From: Pedobacter sp. D749
GTDB lineage: Bacteria; Bacteroidota; Bacteroidia; Sphingobacteriales; Sphingobacteriaceae
Direction of reading: 5' to 3'
Assembly (NCBI RefSeq): GCF_019317285.1
Contig: NZ_CP079218.1
Coordinates: forward strand, 5,394,001-5,458,000
DNA: 64,000 nt
Position 1 is the stretch's first letter, and each line of letters opens with the position of its first letter. Made by a program: the position numbers and the translations under genes. Positions 45,615 through 59,064 of the stretch are shown here, one piece after another. The notes under the pieces were generated by a model. The model was not told the DNA's origin, did not search any database, and worked only from the letters and a program-made list of their open reading frames with translations.

Positions 45615-45645
45615 TTTGGAAGTTTAAAAAAGTTCCTTACCTTTG
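45615..45645 (+). promoter_or_regulatory. rRNA promoter P3
   Basis: TTTG (45615-45618), 19 bases, TACCTTTG (45638-45645), followed by GCACTCCCAACCG. The leader to the 16S gene (45646-45975, about 330 bases) has no gene and probably carries antitermination and processing signals. Confidence 0.75.
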
Positions 45646-45975
45646 CACTCCCAACCGAAAGGAAGCGGGAAAATCGGAACGGCGGATGTTGGGAAGATAG
45701 AAAAAAAAGATTGAAACAGACGTAAACACGTTTAAGACTAACAAGACTTGAACGAACTGAAGTTTGAAGATATATAAGTGATCGGCCGTGAGGTTTACCA
45801 GATCAGAAAGTTCTTAAAAGAGATGTCAATGTAGCGTAGCGAGGTAATGGAGTACTGATCAAAGTACATGATTACGTAGCTTTATTTTAAAGGTGGTGTC
45901 TAACAGACAACATAACAAAAAAGAAGACTATTTTTAACAATAGTTAAAACTGGTCAGCATCTTACAACACATTTT

Positions 45976-47499
<1,524 letters not shown>

Positions 47500-47539
47500 G
47501 GAGTAGACTCACCTACTCGCCACGCAACATGATATTTCG

Positions 47540-47576
47540 ATAAGGTAGAAGGTAATAAGGTAGAAGGCTTAAGGTC
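47540..47576. repeat. AAGGTAGAAGG-type spacer repeat
   Basis: Two copies of TAAGGTAGAAGG follow each other (47541-47552 and 47556-47567), then GCTTAAGG. The same word family recurs at 47918, 48125-48180 (as complement), 51267-51343 and 53290. Confidence 0.5.
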
Positions 47577-47746
47577 TTGATACTTGATACCATATACTTT
47601 ATACTAAAAAGAGAAAAAAGAAACACCCAGAAGAAAACGGTGGGCTACTATAAAGGTAAGCTTAACGGAGACAAGAAGGGGAAGCCAAAGGAAGCAGTAG
47701 CGGTAAGATACTATATACTGCAAACAATGCTTACCTGGAATTAAGA

Positions 47747-47821
47747 AGTCCCGTAGCTCAGCCTGGTTAGAGCACTACACTGATAATGTAGGGGTCTCCA
47801 GTTCAAATCTGGACGGGACTA
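47747..47821 (+). tRNA. tRNA-Ile (GAT)
   Basis: 75 bases in the 16S-23S spacer. The acceptor AGTCCCG pairs with CGGGACT (47814-47820); the anticodon loop CTGATAA gives GAT. The 3' CCA is not encoded. Confidence 0.97.
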
Positions 47822-47836
47822 CACATTTAAAATCCT

Positions 47837-47916
<80 letters not shown>

Positions 47917-48347
47917 TTAAGGTTGAGGGTTGAAAGGTGTAGGGTAAAACCTATAGCTGAAACAAACCACAACAGAATACACACCTTATTATCGGGATAG
48001 ATAATATACATTGACATAAAGATTAAGAAAGAAGAAACGCCATGGGGCACATATATAGATATAATGATATCGAAATATGAAACGGTTCGAGACCGCAGTT
48101 TTTACTAATAAGGAATAAGCTATAGGCTTAGGTTAGGGCACATTAAACCCTACACCTTTATACCCTCAGCCTTATACCTTAATAAAGTTCTTTGACATAT
48201 TGGAAGAAGTTAAAAAAGAAGAGCAAACAACAATAGGCGACTGTTGTGTTTGTGCTCACCAACCCAAGAGGCAACTCGAAGGAAGGTATGAGACATCATA
48301 ACAAGAGCAAAAAAGCATACCATATGGCGCAAAAGGCATATGAGTAG
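47917..48347. other. tRNA-Ala to 23S spacer with inverted repeats
   Basis: 431 bases with no gene. AAGGTTGAGGGTTGAAAGG (47919-47937) and following bases are roughly complementary to a CCTACACC/CCCTCAGCC segment at 48146-48180, so the spacer can fold into a long imperfect stem that may help rRNA processing. Confidence 0.5.
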
Positions 48348-51221
<2,874 letters not shown>

Positions 51222-51266
51222 GCAAACAGACTGTTGTTTGTTCTTCAAACTAACTTCTTTCAATAC

Positions 51267-51343
51267 TGTTTAAGGTTTAAGGCGAAAGGCTTAAGGTTTA
51301 GGGATTCCCCTCCACCTTTATACCCTCTACCTTCTACCTCAAT
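51267..51343. repeat. AAGGTTTAAGG / CCTTCTACCTC spacer repeat
   Basis: The 23S-5S spacer has GTTTAAGG-type words followed by their approximate complement CCTCCACCTTTATACCC and CTCTACCTTCTACCTC. It belongs to the same dispersed repeat family as 47540 and 48146. Confidence 0.5.
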
Positions 51344-51350
51344 AAAATAT

Positions 51351-51461
51351 TCAGGTGCCTATATCGGTGGTGTCCACCTCTTCCCATTCCGAACAGAGCA
51401 GTTAAGCCCACCAGAGCCGATGGTACTGCGGTAACACGTGGGAGAGTAGGTCGGTGCCAGA
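51351..51461 (+). rRNA. rrf: 5S ribosomal RNA, copy 1
   Basis: About 111 bases: TCAGGTGCC pairs with GGTGCCAGA to close helix I; the conserved CCATTCCGAACAGAG and GGGAGAGTAGG stretches are present. Identical to copy 2. Confidence 0.95.
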
Positions 51462-51471
51462 TCTTAAAAAG

Positions 51472-51501
51472 AAACCCTTTAGCAGAAATGTTAAAGGGTT
51501 T
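51472..51501 (+). terminator. Terminator after 5S copy 1
   Basis: A 13-bp stem AAACCCTTTAGCA / TGTTAAAGGGTTT with a GAAA tetraloop, then TCTTG. Confidence 0.8.
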
Positions 51502-51637
51502 TCTTGTTATATACAAGGCCTTGTGTTTAAGGCCAGCGAAATTGAAATACTGAAAGGCTAAAAGCTGAAAGAGCAAAGACCAAAGGTGGATTACGCTTTA
51601 GTCTTTAAGCTTCTTCTTTAGTCTTAAATAAAAATAT

Positions 51638-51748
51638 TCAGGTGCCTATATCGGTGGTGTCCACCTCTTCCCATTCCGAACAGAGCAGTTAAGCCCACCA
51701 GAGCCGATGGTACTGCGGTAACACGTGGGAGAGTAGGTCGGTGCCAGA
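51638..51748 (+). rRNA. rrf: 5S ribosomal RNA, copy 2
   Basis: Sequence identical to copy 1. A 134-bp perfect direct repeat covers both genes and their flanks (51344-51477 and 51631-51764). Confidence 0.95.
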
Positions 51749-51758
51749 TCTTAAAAAG

Positions 51759-51789
51759 AAACCCCTCAACAGAAATGTTGGAGGGGTTT
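51759..51789 (+). terminator. Terminator after 5S copy 2
   Basis: Stem AAACCCCTCAACA with TGTTG-G-AGGGGTTT (one bulged G), GAAA tetraloop, followed by CTTGTTTT. The loop matches the first terminator, while the stem bases differ in a compensating way. Confidence 0.8.
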
Positions 51790-52205
51790 CTTGTTTTAAT
51801 GGCTTTGTGAAGTATATTATTTAAAACTGTTAAAGCATTAAATGGGATTATGCAAAGGTTCTTTTCTTAATGTCCTTAATCCCTTAATGGTAAAGGGGCC
51901 ATAAATTTTTCTCACCATTAAGGCGTTAAGCAAAGTTAAGGGTTTGCTCCCGCAGATCACGCTGATCTCCGCAGAGGCCATTCCATCATCCATTTTACAT
52001 CTTACCTGTTTTCCTTCTTCTGTGCCAGCTTAAATAGCCCTGATGGGAGCGGTATCCCTTTTGGGAAAAGATGATTGATCGTTTATGTTAGAATGGTTTC
52101 CCAAAAGGATTGAGCGTACAGCAGGACCGAACGCAACCTAAATGCAGAGTAAACTGCGCTCCAAAAAATGAAAGAGATTGTATTAAGAATATTGTAGTAG
52201 ATGGC
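51790..52205. other. Gene-free region downstream of the rRNA operon
   Basis: No convincing ORF; it contains TTAAGG-type words, GCAGATCACGCTGATC near 51953, and the element at 52035-52132. Confidence 0.5.
52035..52132. repeat. Bacteroidota-type intergenic element with TTTTGGGAAA inverted repeat
   Basis: Begins AGCCCTGATGGGAGCGGTAT and ends GCAGGACCGAACG. Inside, TTTTGGGAAA near 52070 and TTTCCCAAAA near 52098 form an inverted repeat. This layout (AGCCCTGAT...AGCGG...stem...GCAGGACCG) recurs downstream of genes in many Bacteroidota genomes, as I recall. Function unknown. Confidence 0.6.
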
Positions 52206-53261
52206 TTAAGCGTTCGCTTCTTCCTTAACGGCCAATTGCCCACAAGCGGCATCAATATCTTTACCACGGCTACGGCGGATATTGGTATTAATCCCTTGGC
52301 TTTTTAAGTAATTAGAAAAAGCATCGATCTTGTCGCCTTCTGCATTGGTGAAATCGGCGAAAGAAATGGGGTTGTATTCGATCAGATTTACCTTGCAGGG
52401 AATATGTTTACAGAATTTAGCTAAATCCATTGCATCAGAGATTTCATCGTTAAAGTGATTAAAAACAATGTATTCGTAAGTTACCGGATTTTTCGTTTTA
52501 GCGAAATAGTATTTAAGCGCATCTGCCAATGCTTTTAATGAGTTGGCTTCATTAATGGGCATAATCTCATTACGCTTTTTATCATCAGCTGCATGTAGGG
52601 ATAATGCAAGATTAAATTTTGCACCATCATCACCGAGTTTCTTGATCATTTTAGCAATACCGGCAGTAGAAACCGTAATGCGCTTATAGCTCATGTTTAA
52701 GCCATCAGGAGCAGTAATACGCTCAATAGACTTCAATACATTTGCATAATTTAATAGCGGCTCTCCCATGCCCATATACACAATATTGGTAAGGGGATTG
52801 TTATAATTCTGCTTGGCTTGTTTATCAATCAATACTACCTGGTCATAAATCTCATCAGCATTTAAATTACGCTTACGGTCCATATAGCCGGTTGCACAGA
52901 ACTTACAGGTTAAACTGCAGCCCACCTGAGAGCTCACACAAGCAGTCATGCGATCTTCCAGGGGAATTAAAACGCCCTCTACAATATTACCATCTGCTAA
53001 CCTGAACGTATTTTTAATGGTATGGTCGTTACTGAACTGAGAGTTGTTAACCTGAACAGCATTAATGGCAAAAGAATCGTCCAAAGCCTGACGAAGATCT
53101 TTAGAAAGATTACTCATTTGCTCGAAACTTGTAGCCGATTTTTCCCAAAGCCATTGATATATCTGCTTGGCCCTGAATGCAGGCTGTTGCATTGCTACAA
53201 GATGTTGTTGCAATTGAGGTAGATCTAATGCACGGATATCGGTTTTTTTTGCTGTTACCAT
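52206..53261 (-). CDS. rlmN: 23S rRNA (adenine-C2)-methyltransferase
   Basis: A 351-residue radical-SAM enzyme. The cluster-binding motif is CSLTCKFCATG (CxxxCxxC); YMGMGEPLLNY, SLHAADDKKRNEIMP, and the C-terminal PVTYEYIVF and RRSRGKDIDAACGQL segments match RlmN. It methylates A2503 of 23S rRNA and A37 of some tRNAs. ATG 53261 is preferred to TTG 53270, which lies inside the TACCTTTG -7 element (53268-53275, minus strand). Confidence 0.96.
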   Translation of the reverse strand: MVTAKKTDIRALDLPQLQQHLVAMQQPAFRAKQIYQWLWEKSATSFEQMSNLSKDLRQALDDSFAINAVQVNNSQFSNDHTIKNTFRLADGNIVEGVLIPLEDRMTACVSSQVGCSLTCKFCATGYMDRKRNLNADEIYDQVVLIDKQAKQNYNNPLTNIVYMGMGEPLLNYANVLKSIERITAPDGLNMSYKRITVSTAGIAKMIKKLGDDGAKFNLALSLHAADDKKRNEIMPINEANSLKALADALKYYFAKTKNPVTYEYIVFNHFNDEISDAMDLAKFCKHIPCKVNLIEYNPISFADFTNAEGDKIDAFSNYLKSQGINTNIRRSRGKDIDAACGQLAVKEEANA

Positions 53262-53267
53262 TTGTTG

Positions 53268-53275
53268 CAAAGGTA
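53268..53275 (-). promoter_or_regulatory. rlmN -7 element next to the start codon
   Basis: On the minus strand TACCTTTG (TAnnTTTG) ends 6 bases before the ATG at 53261. If used, transcription would start at or next to the ATG. No good -33 element was found. Confidence 0.4.
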
Positions 53276-53351
53276 CTTAAAAAAGCTGTAAGGCAGAAAG
53301 GTAGAAGGTTGAGGGTGCCTGCAAGATGCCAAATTTTACAATTAATTAGCT

Positions 53352-54326
53352 TTATCTTCCTCTGCCTCTTGAGTTTGGCTTGCTTGCAGGCTTGCCTTTT
53401 GCTGGTCTCGAATTTCTATTTGTGCTATTACTTTTGCCAGTAGGTTTTGATCCTGAGTGACCTGTCGGTTTTTTGCCTGAAGATTTTTGACCTGAAGATT
53501 TCGGTTTGAATGCTTTTTGGGGCTGTTCTTCTCTAAGTTCATGGATTTCCTCCCAGGCATTGGTTTTTTTCTTGCTGGCGCTCTTTGTTTTGGGTTTAGC
53601 TTCAGAAGACGAATGTTCGACACTTTTGGTAATCGCTTTCATCTCTTCTTCGGTAAGTTCCCTAAATTCTCCCGTTGGGATACCTTTAAGGCTAATATTC
53701 ATGATGCGTGTTCGCTCAAGTTTGGTTACTTCATAACCAAAATGCTCACACATTCTTCTAATTTGCCTGTTTAAACCTTGAATTAATATGATATTGAAAA
53801 CAAAGGTACTGATCTGACGTACTTTGCATTTACGGGTATTTACACCTAAAATTGGAACACCGTTACTCATTTCGAAAATAAAATCTTCGGTAACTGGTTT
53901 ATTAACGGTAACCAAGTATTCTTTTTCGTGTTTATTCCCTGCCCTTAAAATTTTGTTAACAATATCTCCATTGTTAGTGAGGAAAATCAGACCTGAGGAG
54001 TCTTTATCCAACCGGCCAATTGGAAAGATCCTTTCACTGTGGTTCACATAATCAACAATATTATCACGTACGCTGCCTTCTGTAGTACTGGTAATCCCTA
54101 CAGGCTTGTTAAAGGCCAATAGGATGAAATTACTTTCTTCTTTTGGTTCGATATTATGGCCGTTTACCATCACTTTATCGCCTACAAAAACCTGGTCGCC
54201 AACTTTAGCCCTTTTTCCATTGATGAAAACTGTACCCTTTTCGATATAACGGTCTGCTTCACGGCGTGAACATAATCCACTTTCACTGATGAATTTATTT
54301 AAACGGGTTGCAGAGTTATTGTTCAT
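53352..54326 (-). CDS. rluF: 23S rRNA pseudouridine synthase, RluF-like
   Basis: A 324-residue protein. An S4 RNA-binding domain (RLNKFISESGLCSRREADRY) is followed by the catalytic domain with FPIGRLDKDSSGLIFLTNNG (catalytic Asp) and LIQGLNRQIRRMCEHFG. This pattern is of the RluF type, which modifies U2604. The last 80 or so residues are a basic, Ser/Lys/Gly-rich tail (KSSGQKSSGKKPTGHSGSKP) that looks disordered and may bind RNA; E. coli RluF also has a basic extension. Confidence 0.93.
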   Translation of the reverse strand: MNNNSATRLNKFISESGLCSRREADRYIEKGTVFINGKRAKVGDQVFVGDKVMVNGHNIEPKEESNFILLAFNKPVGITSTTEGSVRDNIVDYVNHSERIFPIGRLDKDSSGLIFLTNNGDIVNKILRAGNKHEKEYLVTVNKPVTEDFIFEMSNGVPILGVNTRKCKVRQISTFVFNIILIQGLNRQIRRMCEHFGYEVTKLERTRIMNISLKGIPTGEFRELTEEEMKAITKSVEHSSSEAKPKTKSASKKKTNAWEEIHELREEQPQKAFKPKSSGQKSSGKKPTGHSGSKPTGKSNSTNRNSRPAKGKPASKPNSRGRGR

Positions 54327-54353
54327 ACTGCAATTTTACGGAAATAAATCGTG

Positions 54354-54875
54354 TTATCCATTCTTCATGCTGGCAACAAATGAATCGATTGTGCTTTTAA
54401 GTGCGGTTAAAGTCTCCTTGTCGATAATCGATCCTTCATCATTGATTTTCGCTTTAGCAAATGAAATAAGCTGGGGCGATACCCTCGCTTCAATTACGGT
54501 TAAAATATCGATGATGGATTGATAGGCTTTCTCGCCCTGAGTTGAAGCAACAAGTGCTAAAACAGGTTTCCCCGAAAATGATGCTGAGCTTACCGTCCAA
54601 TCGAGGAGGTTTTTTAATGAGCCTGGTAAGCCCATTGCGTATTCTGGTGTAGAGATAATGATTCCATCTGCCTGTTTGATGGTTGAGCGAAGTGCCTCTA
54701 CAGCCTGTGGTGGATTTTCTTGGTCTAAATCAGGATTGAAATGTGGAATAGACGCGATGGATGAAAAATTTATTACCTCAAACTCTTTATTTAAAAGTCT
54801 TGAGATCGCAGTGATGTAAAATGCATTGGTTGATGCTGCTTTAGTGCTTCCGGAGATTGCAAATATTTTTTTCAT
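54354..54875 (-). CDS. NADPH-dependent FMN reductase-like flavoprotein
   Basis: A 173-residue flavodoxin-fold protein: KKIFAISGSTKAASTNAFYI at the N terminus, IIISTPEYAMGLPGSLKNLL and LVASTQGEKA are FMN_red family motifs. It likely reduces FMN, quinones or similar electron acceptors with NAD(P)H. ATG 54875 starts directly at the conserved motif; the frame is open to 54890 with a less likely start. Confidence 0.9.
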   Translation of the reverse strand: MKKIFAISGSTKAASTNAFYITAISRLLNKEFEVINFSSIASIPHFNPDLDQENPPQAVEALRSTIKQADGIIISTPEYAMGLPGSLKNLLDWTVSSASFSGKPVLALVASTQGEKAYQSIIDILTVIEARVSPQLISFAKAKINDEGSIIDKETLTALKSTIDSFVASMKNG

Positions 54876-54993
54876 TGTTAAAAGTAGCAAAGCACATATT
54901 GAAAATCAAGGTAGTGTGGTAATCGCGAAGTCATTTCAAAACAGGCTATCGAAACGCAGCAGGTTTCGATAGCTTATTCTGAATAATTAAAAA

Positions 54994-55491
54994 CTAAAAA
55001 TTTTGGTCATCCGCACTTGGGCCGTAACTGCCTGGGATAGGAATATCAAGTAATCTTAAATAAACACCCAGCTGTGCCCTGTGGTGAGTGGTTTGGCTAA
55101 GTGAATGGCGGATGGTTTCATATTTCGAATAATCTGCTAAAATCTGTTTGCCCATACTCAATACCCAGCGGCCATTTAAATCTTGTTCCGTTGCTTTTTC
55201 TAATTCTGCTTTTCCCAGCGCATAATTTTTCTCCAGGATTTTAACCAGATCATCCGCATTTTCTACAGGTTGTTCTACATAAGGTGCTATTTCAAAATCC
55301 AGTCCCTCAGTAGTTAAAGCCATTGAAACCCAGCTCGGCAAATCAGCAATATGAACGGCAAGCGATTTCATTTTCATACTTTTTTCGTGCGGTGCCCAGT
55401 CAAATTTTTCTACCGGTACAATAGCCAGGAATTTTTTTGTCGTATTAAATTCATCTGCTAATTCTTTCAATAATAATTTAATAATGTCCAT
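54994..55491 (-). CDS. DinB/YfiT-family protein
   Basis: A 165-residue four-helix protein. His residues in VHIADLP, IRHSLSQ and TTHHRAQLGVYLR make the expected metal site of the DinB superfamily. Members are metal-dependent hydrolases or thiol transferases, mostly untested. ATG 55491 fits the family length; the frame extends to 55578. A WYL regulator of the kind often found beside DinB-type genes lies just upstream on the same strand. Confidence 0.88.
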   Translation of the reverse strand: MDIIKLLLKELADEFNTTKKFLAIVPVEKFDWAPHEKSMKMKSLAVHIADLPSWVSMALTTEGLDFEIAPYVEQPVENADDLVKILEKNYALGKAELEKATEQDLNGRWVLSMGKQILADYSKYETIRHSLSQTTHHRAQLGVYLRLLDIPIPGSYGPSADDQNF

Positions 55492-55642
55492 ATTTTTCAG
55501 GTTTGTTTTTTCTATTGTGTGTAATTCCATAAGTAATAGGTTAGCGATGCTCATGATTTTTGGTGTTTGTTTACACAAAGAAAATATGGGCTGCTGACAA
55601 CCCTATGGCAGTGTGAAAAAAATAATTTTATATGAGGTCATC

Positions 55643-55724
55643 ATTTCGAGCGGAGTCGAGAAATCTATTGAGCATAGATCTTTCCATTTTGGAATTGCAA
55701 TAGTCGCTGCGCTTCAGTCGAGAT
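55643..55724. repeat. GTCATnnTTCGAG intergenic palindrome
   Basis: Left arm GTCATCATTTCGAGCGGAGT and right arm near 55701-55724 (CGCTGCGCTTCAGTCGAGATGAC) are imperfectly complementary. It is of the same palindromic family as the elements at 8297 and 36054. Confidence 0.65.
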
Positions 55725-55756
55725 GACGAGGATTTTAATTGAATTGAAACGGGGGC

Positions 55757-56447
55757 TTAATAATTTACAGGAAGCAGATGCATGTAATCGCTCAGCGGCA
55801 TGTGCTGCATTTTTTTGAAAGGAATGCCCATGTTTTTAAGGCAGATTATCCGGGTAAGATTAAAATCACGATATTCATTCCGGTAATGGCACCAGGCAAT
55901 TAAATGCCAGCTAAAAGCATAGAAAATTAATCCGATTGGTTCTACCTCTCTTTTGCTCAACTCTTCTTTATTGTTTTTATAATCAAGCTCGATCAAGTGT
56001 TTTTCTGCAATAGCGTGTTGAATAAGCGACAGGTACTCGAAGTTAAAATTCAGCCTTTTCGGAATCTGCAATTTAATATGCTGATTTAAGGTTTCGAGTT
56101 TTTCTTTCTGACCCGTTTTTAATACTGCCTTTACTTTGGTCAAAGCTGAAGAATAATGCATGCGAATAGAATTGTCAGCAAATCCATTCACTAAACTTTC
56201 AACCAGCAGCAGGGCATTGGCTTCGTCCATATTAAAAGAAACAGGTGGCAGAAAATAGCCTTGCACCAGGTAATAACCCTTATGCTGCTCAAAACTTACC
56301 GGTATCCCTTGTTCGCCCAATGCTTTAATATCACGATAAACTGTACGTATGCTCATGTTAAATCTTTCTGCAATTTTTTCTGCGGTAATGTATTTTCTAG
56401 ATTGAAAGCAGGGTTAAAATTCCGAAAAGTCGGTCAATACGATTCAT
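55757..56447 (-). pseudogene. YafY/WYL-type regulator with an N-terminal frameshift
   Basis: From the ATG at 56447 the minus strand reads MNRIDRLFGILTLL and then hits a stop (TAG at 56397-56399). If one T of the CTTTC run (56405-56407 on the + strand) is removed, it continues QSRKYITAEKIAERFNMSIR into the downstream frame 55757-56356, which has the HTH end and WYL domain (RTVYRDIKALGEQGIPVSFE, LLLVESLVNGFADNS, YAFSWHLIAWCHYRN). The start of the winged helix is therefore out of frame. A sequencing error is possible. Confidence 0.75.
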
Positions 56448-56586
56448 AGTTTGTTTTTTGAGGTGATTAAAATTAAAGTTTTTTAATCAATTTTTCTTGT
56501 GGTACGTTATTTGTAAAAGATAAATAGATACCAATTCTAAACGATAAACCGTTATTATAATGGTTTAAGGTAATAATCTGAATTAA

Positions 56587-59064
56587 ATGGCGGCTGTTAT
56601 TCAAAAGCGTTTCTTCCGGGCAATAAAAAGTAAAGTAATTATAGGTTTTCTGTTCGCCTGTTTTGCGCTGTTATTGGCATGGGGTATCAGCAAGTTTGCT
56701 TTTACCAGGATGCTGAATACCGTGGAAGAAATTTCGGCGCCGAACGACCGTTTAAGAATTGTTAATGACCTTTCGCATAAGATAGCCAGGTTGGATCAAT
56801 TGCAACGTGATGAAGCTTTTAATAAACAGGGCACCTATAGTTTTTTAAAGGAATCACGTAAATTAAGATCAAGTTTAGATACGCTGCGTAAATTATATCG
56901 TGGAGACTCTGCGCAATTGTCGAGGATAAAATCGATCAAAAATTTACTTTCCGATCGCGATAAACAATTTGTGAACTACCTTAAAGTAAGGGAAACACTG
57001 GTAAACACCAAATCTTTCTCTGACGAGGTTCAGAAGCTGAATGAGCTGGTGGCTACACGTAGCAGGCAAACGGATAGCGCAGTATTAACTACCGAAACGA
57101 CTACATCAACTACTACGGTTGCACCTGAAGAAGAACAAAAATCGAGGGGTTTCCTGAGCAAACTTTTTGGGAAAAAGAAATCAGATGTTTATAAAATCAT
57201 TAACGAAGAATTTAAGGTTAAGCGTGATACTTTAAATGCAAAGGCCGAAGACAGCATCATGAAAAGCATGACGGGGTCGCTAAGGAATATCGAACTGGAA
57301 CAGCGTCAGAAAAGCCAGAAATTTTTAAAACGGGAGGCTGACTTATCAAGTGCGAGTAACGCCTTAACGGCTAAAATGCTACAGATTTTAAGAGAGGTTG
57401 AGGGTGAAGCGGTAGCGCAGGTAGATTTGAATGGTATACAGGCTAAAGAAGTGGTTAACGATGGAATTACACAGATCACTACCATTATCATTATCTTTTT
57501 TCTGTTAACGGTTATTCTGCTGTATTTAATTTTAGCAGATATCACCAAAAGCAACAGGTATAGAAAGGCTTTGGAGCTGGCTAAAGATGAAGCAGAATAC
57601 CATGGTAAAGCGAAGCAGCGGTTCCTTTCAAACATGAGCCATGAGATCAGAACCCCACTGCAGTCTATTTTAGGCTACGCCGAACTGATTACCCAGCAGG
57701 ATGTGCCCAATAAAAAAGATGTAGATGCCATTTATCAGTCTTCCATCCATTTACTTCAGATTGTTAACGAGGTATTAGATTATAACCGGATTATTTCTGG
57801 AGAGTTTAGCTTCAATAATCAGGTATTTAATATCAAAAAAGCCTTAGATGAAGTAGTTTCGGTAATGCGGCCACTAGCGGAACAGAAATCACTTCAGTTA
57901 AATACAGCACTTGATCTTGCCGATTTGGAGTTTGTAAAGGGGGATGCCTTTAGACTAAAGCAGATTTTATTTAACTTATTGGGTAACGCTGTAAAATTTA
58001 CCCTTAAAGGTGAAATTAAACTTGCTGTATCTTACAAAAAACAAGGTGAGGATCTGCATTTTCATTTTAACATAAAGGATACCGGAATAGGGTTTGATGA
58101 AAAAGATATTCCTAAAATATTTAATGAATTTGAGCAGATAGAATCTCCTGAGAAATATATTATTAACCCGGCCGGTACAGGTTTGGGCCTGCCTATTGTT
58201 AAATCTTTGATTGAAACTCAGGGAGGAAGAATTTATGTGAAAAGTAAACCGGGCATTGGTACCACATTTAATATTTATATGAAATATGAAAATACCAATG
58301 AGCGTGTAAATGATGCATTAGATTTAGAGCATTATGCAATTGTAAACCCGGGAACTGTTTGGGTAATTGATGATGATAAACTGATTCTCGATTTATGTGG
58401 AATGATTTTTCAGAAAAACAAAATCCCTTATACAAGTTTTACCCAGGTAGCAAATATTTTAAATGCAGAACCCGACCCAGATTTAAAGTATGTTTTGGTT
58501 GATATGCGGATGCCTGAAATGACAGGTTTCGAATTGTGCCATTTATTAAAAAAGAAACTTCCGCAAAATATTAAATTCTATGCCATTACTGCACAGGTTT
58601 TGCCCGAAGAGCGTGAGATGGTTTTGAGTGAGGGTTTTGATGGCCTGATTATGAAACCGTTCAGGGCAGTCGATATCCTATCTATATTTGATAAAACAGA
58701 AGTATTAACAGAGCAACCCGAATTTGATTTTTCTTCCATAGAAAAAATGACTTTTGGCGATCAGGAGATGCTGGAAAAAATCTTAAACCGCTTTAAGCAG
58801 GATTCGATCGATGATGCTGCTGAACTCAAAAAACACCTGGATGAAAATGACCAGGATAAAAGCAGGTTATTGGTTCATCGCCTTGCAGGGCGTACGGCAC
58901 AGATGGGATCGAAAACATTGGCCAATGCCTTTAGAGTTTTAGAAATAGAAATAGCCGAAAAAGGGTTAACGGAGAATGCCAAATCTGAAGTGCTGTTGCA
59001 GATCGGAAAACTGAATAATTTAATTGCCTTTATGGAAAAAATAGACTACGCTAATGCAGGGTAA
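56587..59064 (+). CDS. Hybrid sensor histidine kinase with receiver and Hpt domains
   Basis: An 825-residue membrane protein. TM1 is at about 17-36, then a mainly helical extracytoplasmic region with a Thr-rich stretch near 165, TM2 near 296-317, HisKA with H352 (SNMSHEIRTPLQS), HATPase (LFNLLGNAVKFT, DTGIGFD, GTGLGLPIVKSL), a receiver with D639 (YVLVDMRMPEMTG) and a C-terminal Hpt with H764 (LLVHRLAGRTAQM). The phosphorelay output could go to the response regulator encoded convergently at 59065. No known ligand-binding fold was recognised. Confidence 0.93.
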   Translation: MAAVIQKRFFRAIKSKVIIGFLFACFALLLAWGISKFAFTRMLNTVEEISAPNDRLRIVNDLSHKIARLDQLQRDEAFNKQGTYSFLKESRKLRSSLDTLRKLYRGDSAQLSRIKSIKNLLSDRDKQFVNYLKVRETLVNTKSFSDEVQKLNELVATRSRQTDSAVLTTETTTSTTTVAPEEEQKSRGFLSKLFGKKKSDVYKIINEEFKVKRDTLNAKAEDSIMKSMTGSLRNIELEQRQKSQKFLKREADLSSASNALTAKMLQILREVEGEAVAQVDLNGIQAKEVVNDGITQITTIIIIFFLLTVILLYLILADITKSNRYRKALELAKDEAEYHGKAKQRFLSNMSHEIRTPLQSILGYAELITQQDVPNKKDVDAIYQSSIHLLQIVNEVLDYNRIISGEFSFNNQVFNIKKALDEVVSVMRPLAEQKSLQLNTALDLADLEFVKGDAFRLKQILFNLLGNAVKFTLKGEIKLAVSYKKQGEDLHFHFNIKDTGIGFDEKDIPKIFNEFEQIESPEKYIINPAGTGLGLPIVKSLIETQGGRIYVKSKPGIGTTFNIYMKYENTNERVNDALDLEHYAIVNPGTVWVIDDDKLILDLCGMIFQKNKIPYTSFTQVANILNAEPDPDLKYVLVDMRMPEMTGFELCHLLKKKLPQNIKFYAITAQVLPEEREMVLSEGFDGLIMKPFRAVDILSIFDKTEVLTEQPEFDFSSIEKMTFGDQEMLEKILNRFKQDSIDDAAELKKHLDENDQDKSRLLVHRLAGRTAQMGSKTLANAFRVLEIEIAEKGLTENAKSEVLLQIGKLNNLIAFMEKIDYANAG

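Noticed and set aside
53342..53623. 93-codon minus-strand frame overlapping the 3' end of rluF
   Set aside because: A shifted frame of the low-complexity Lys/Ser tail of rluF, which explains its basic composition.
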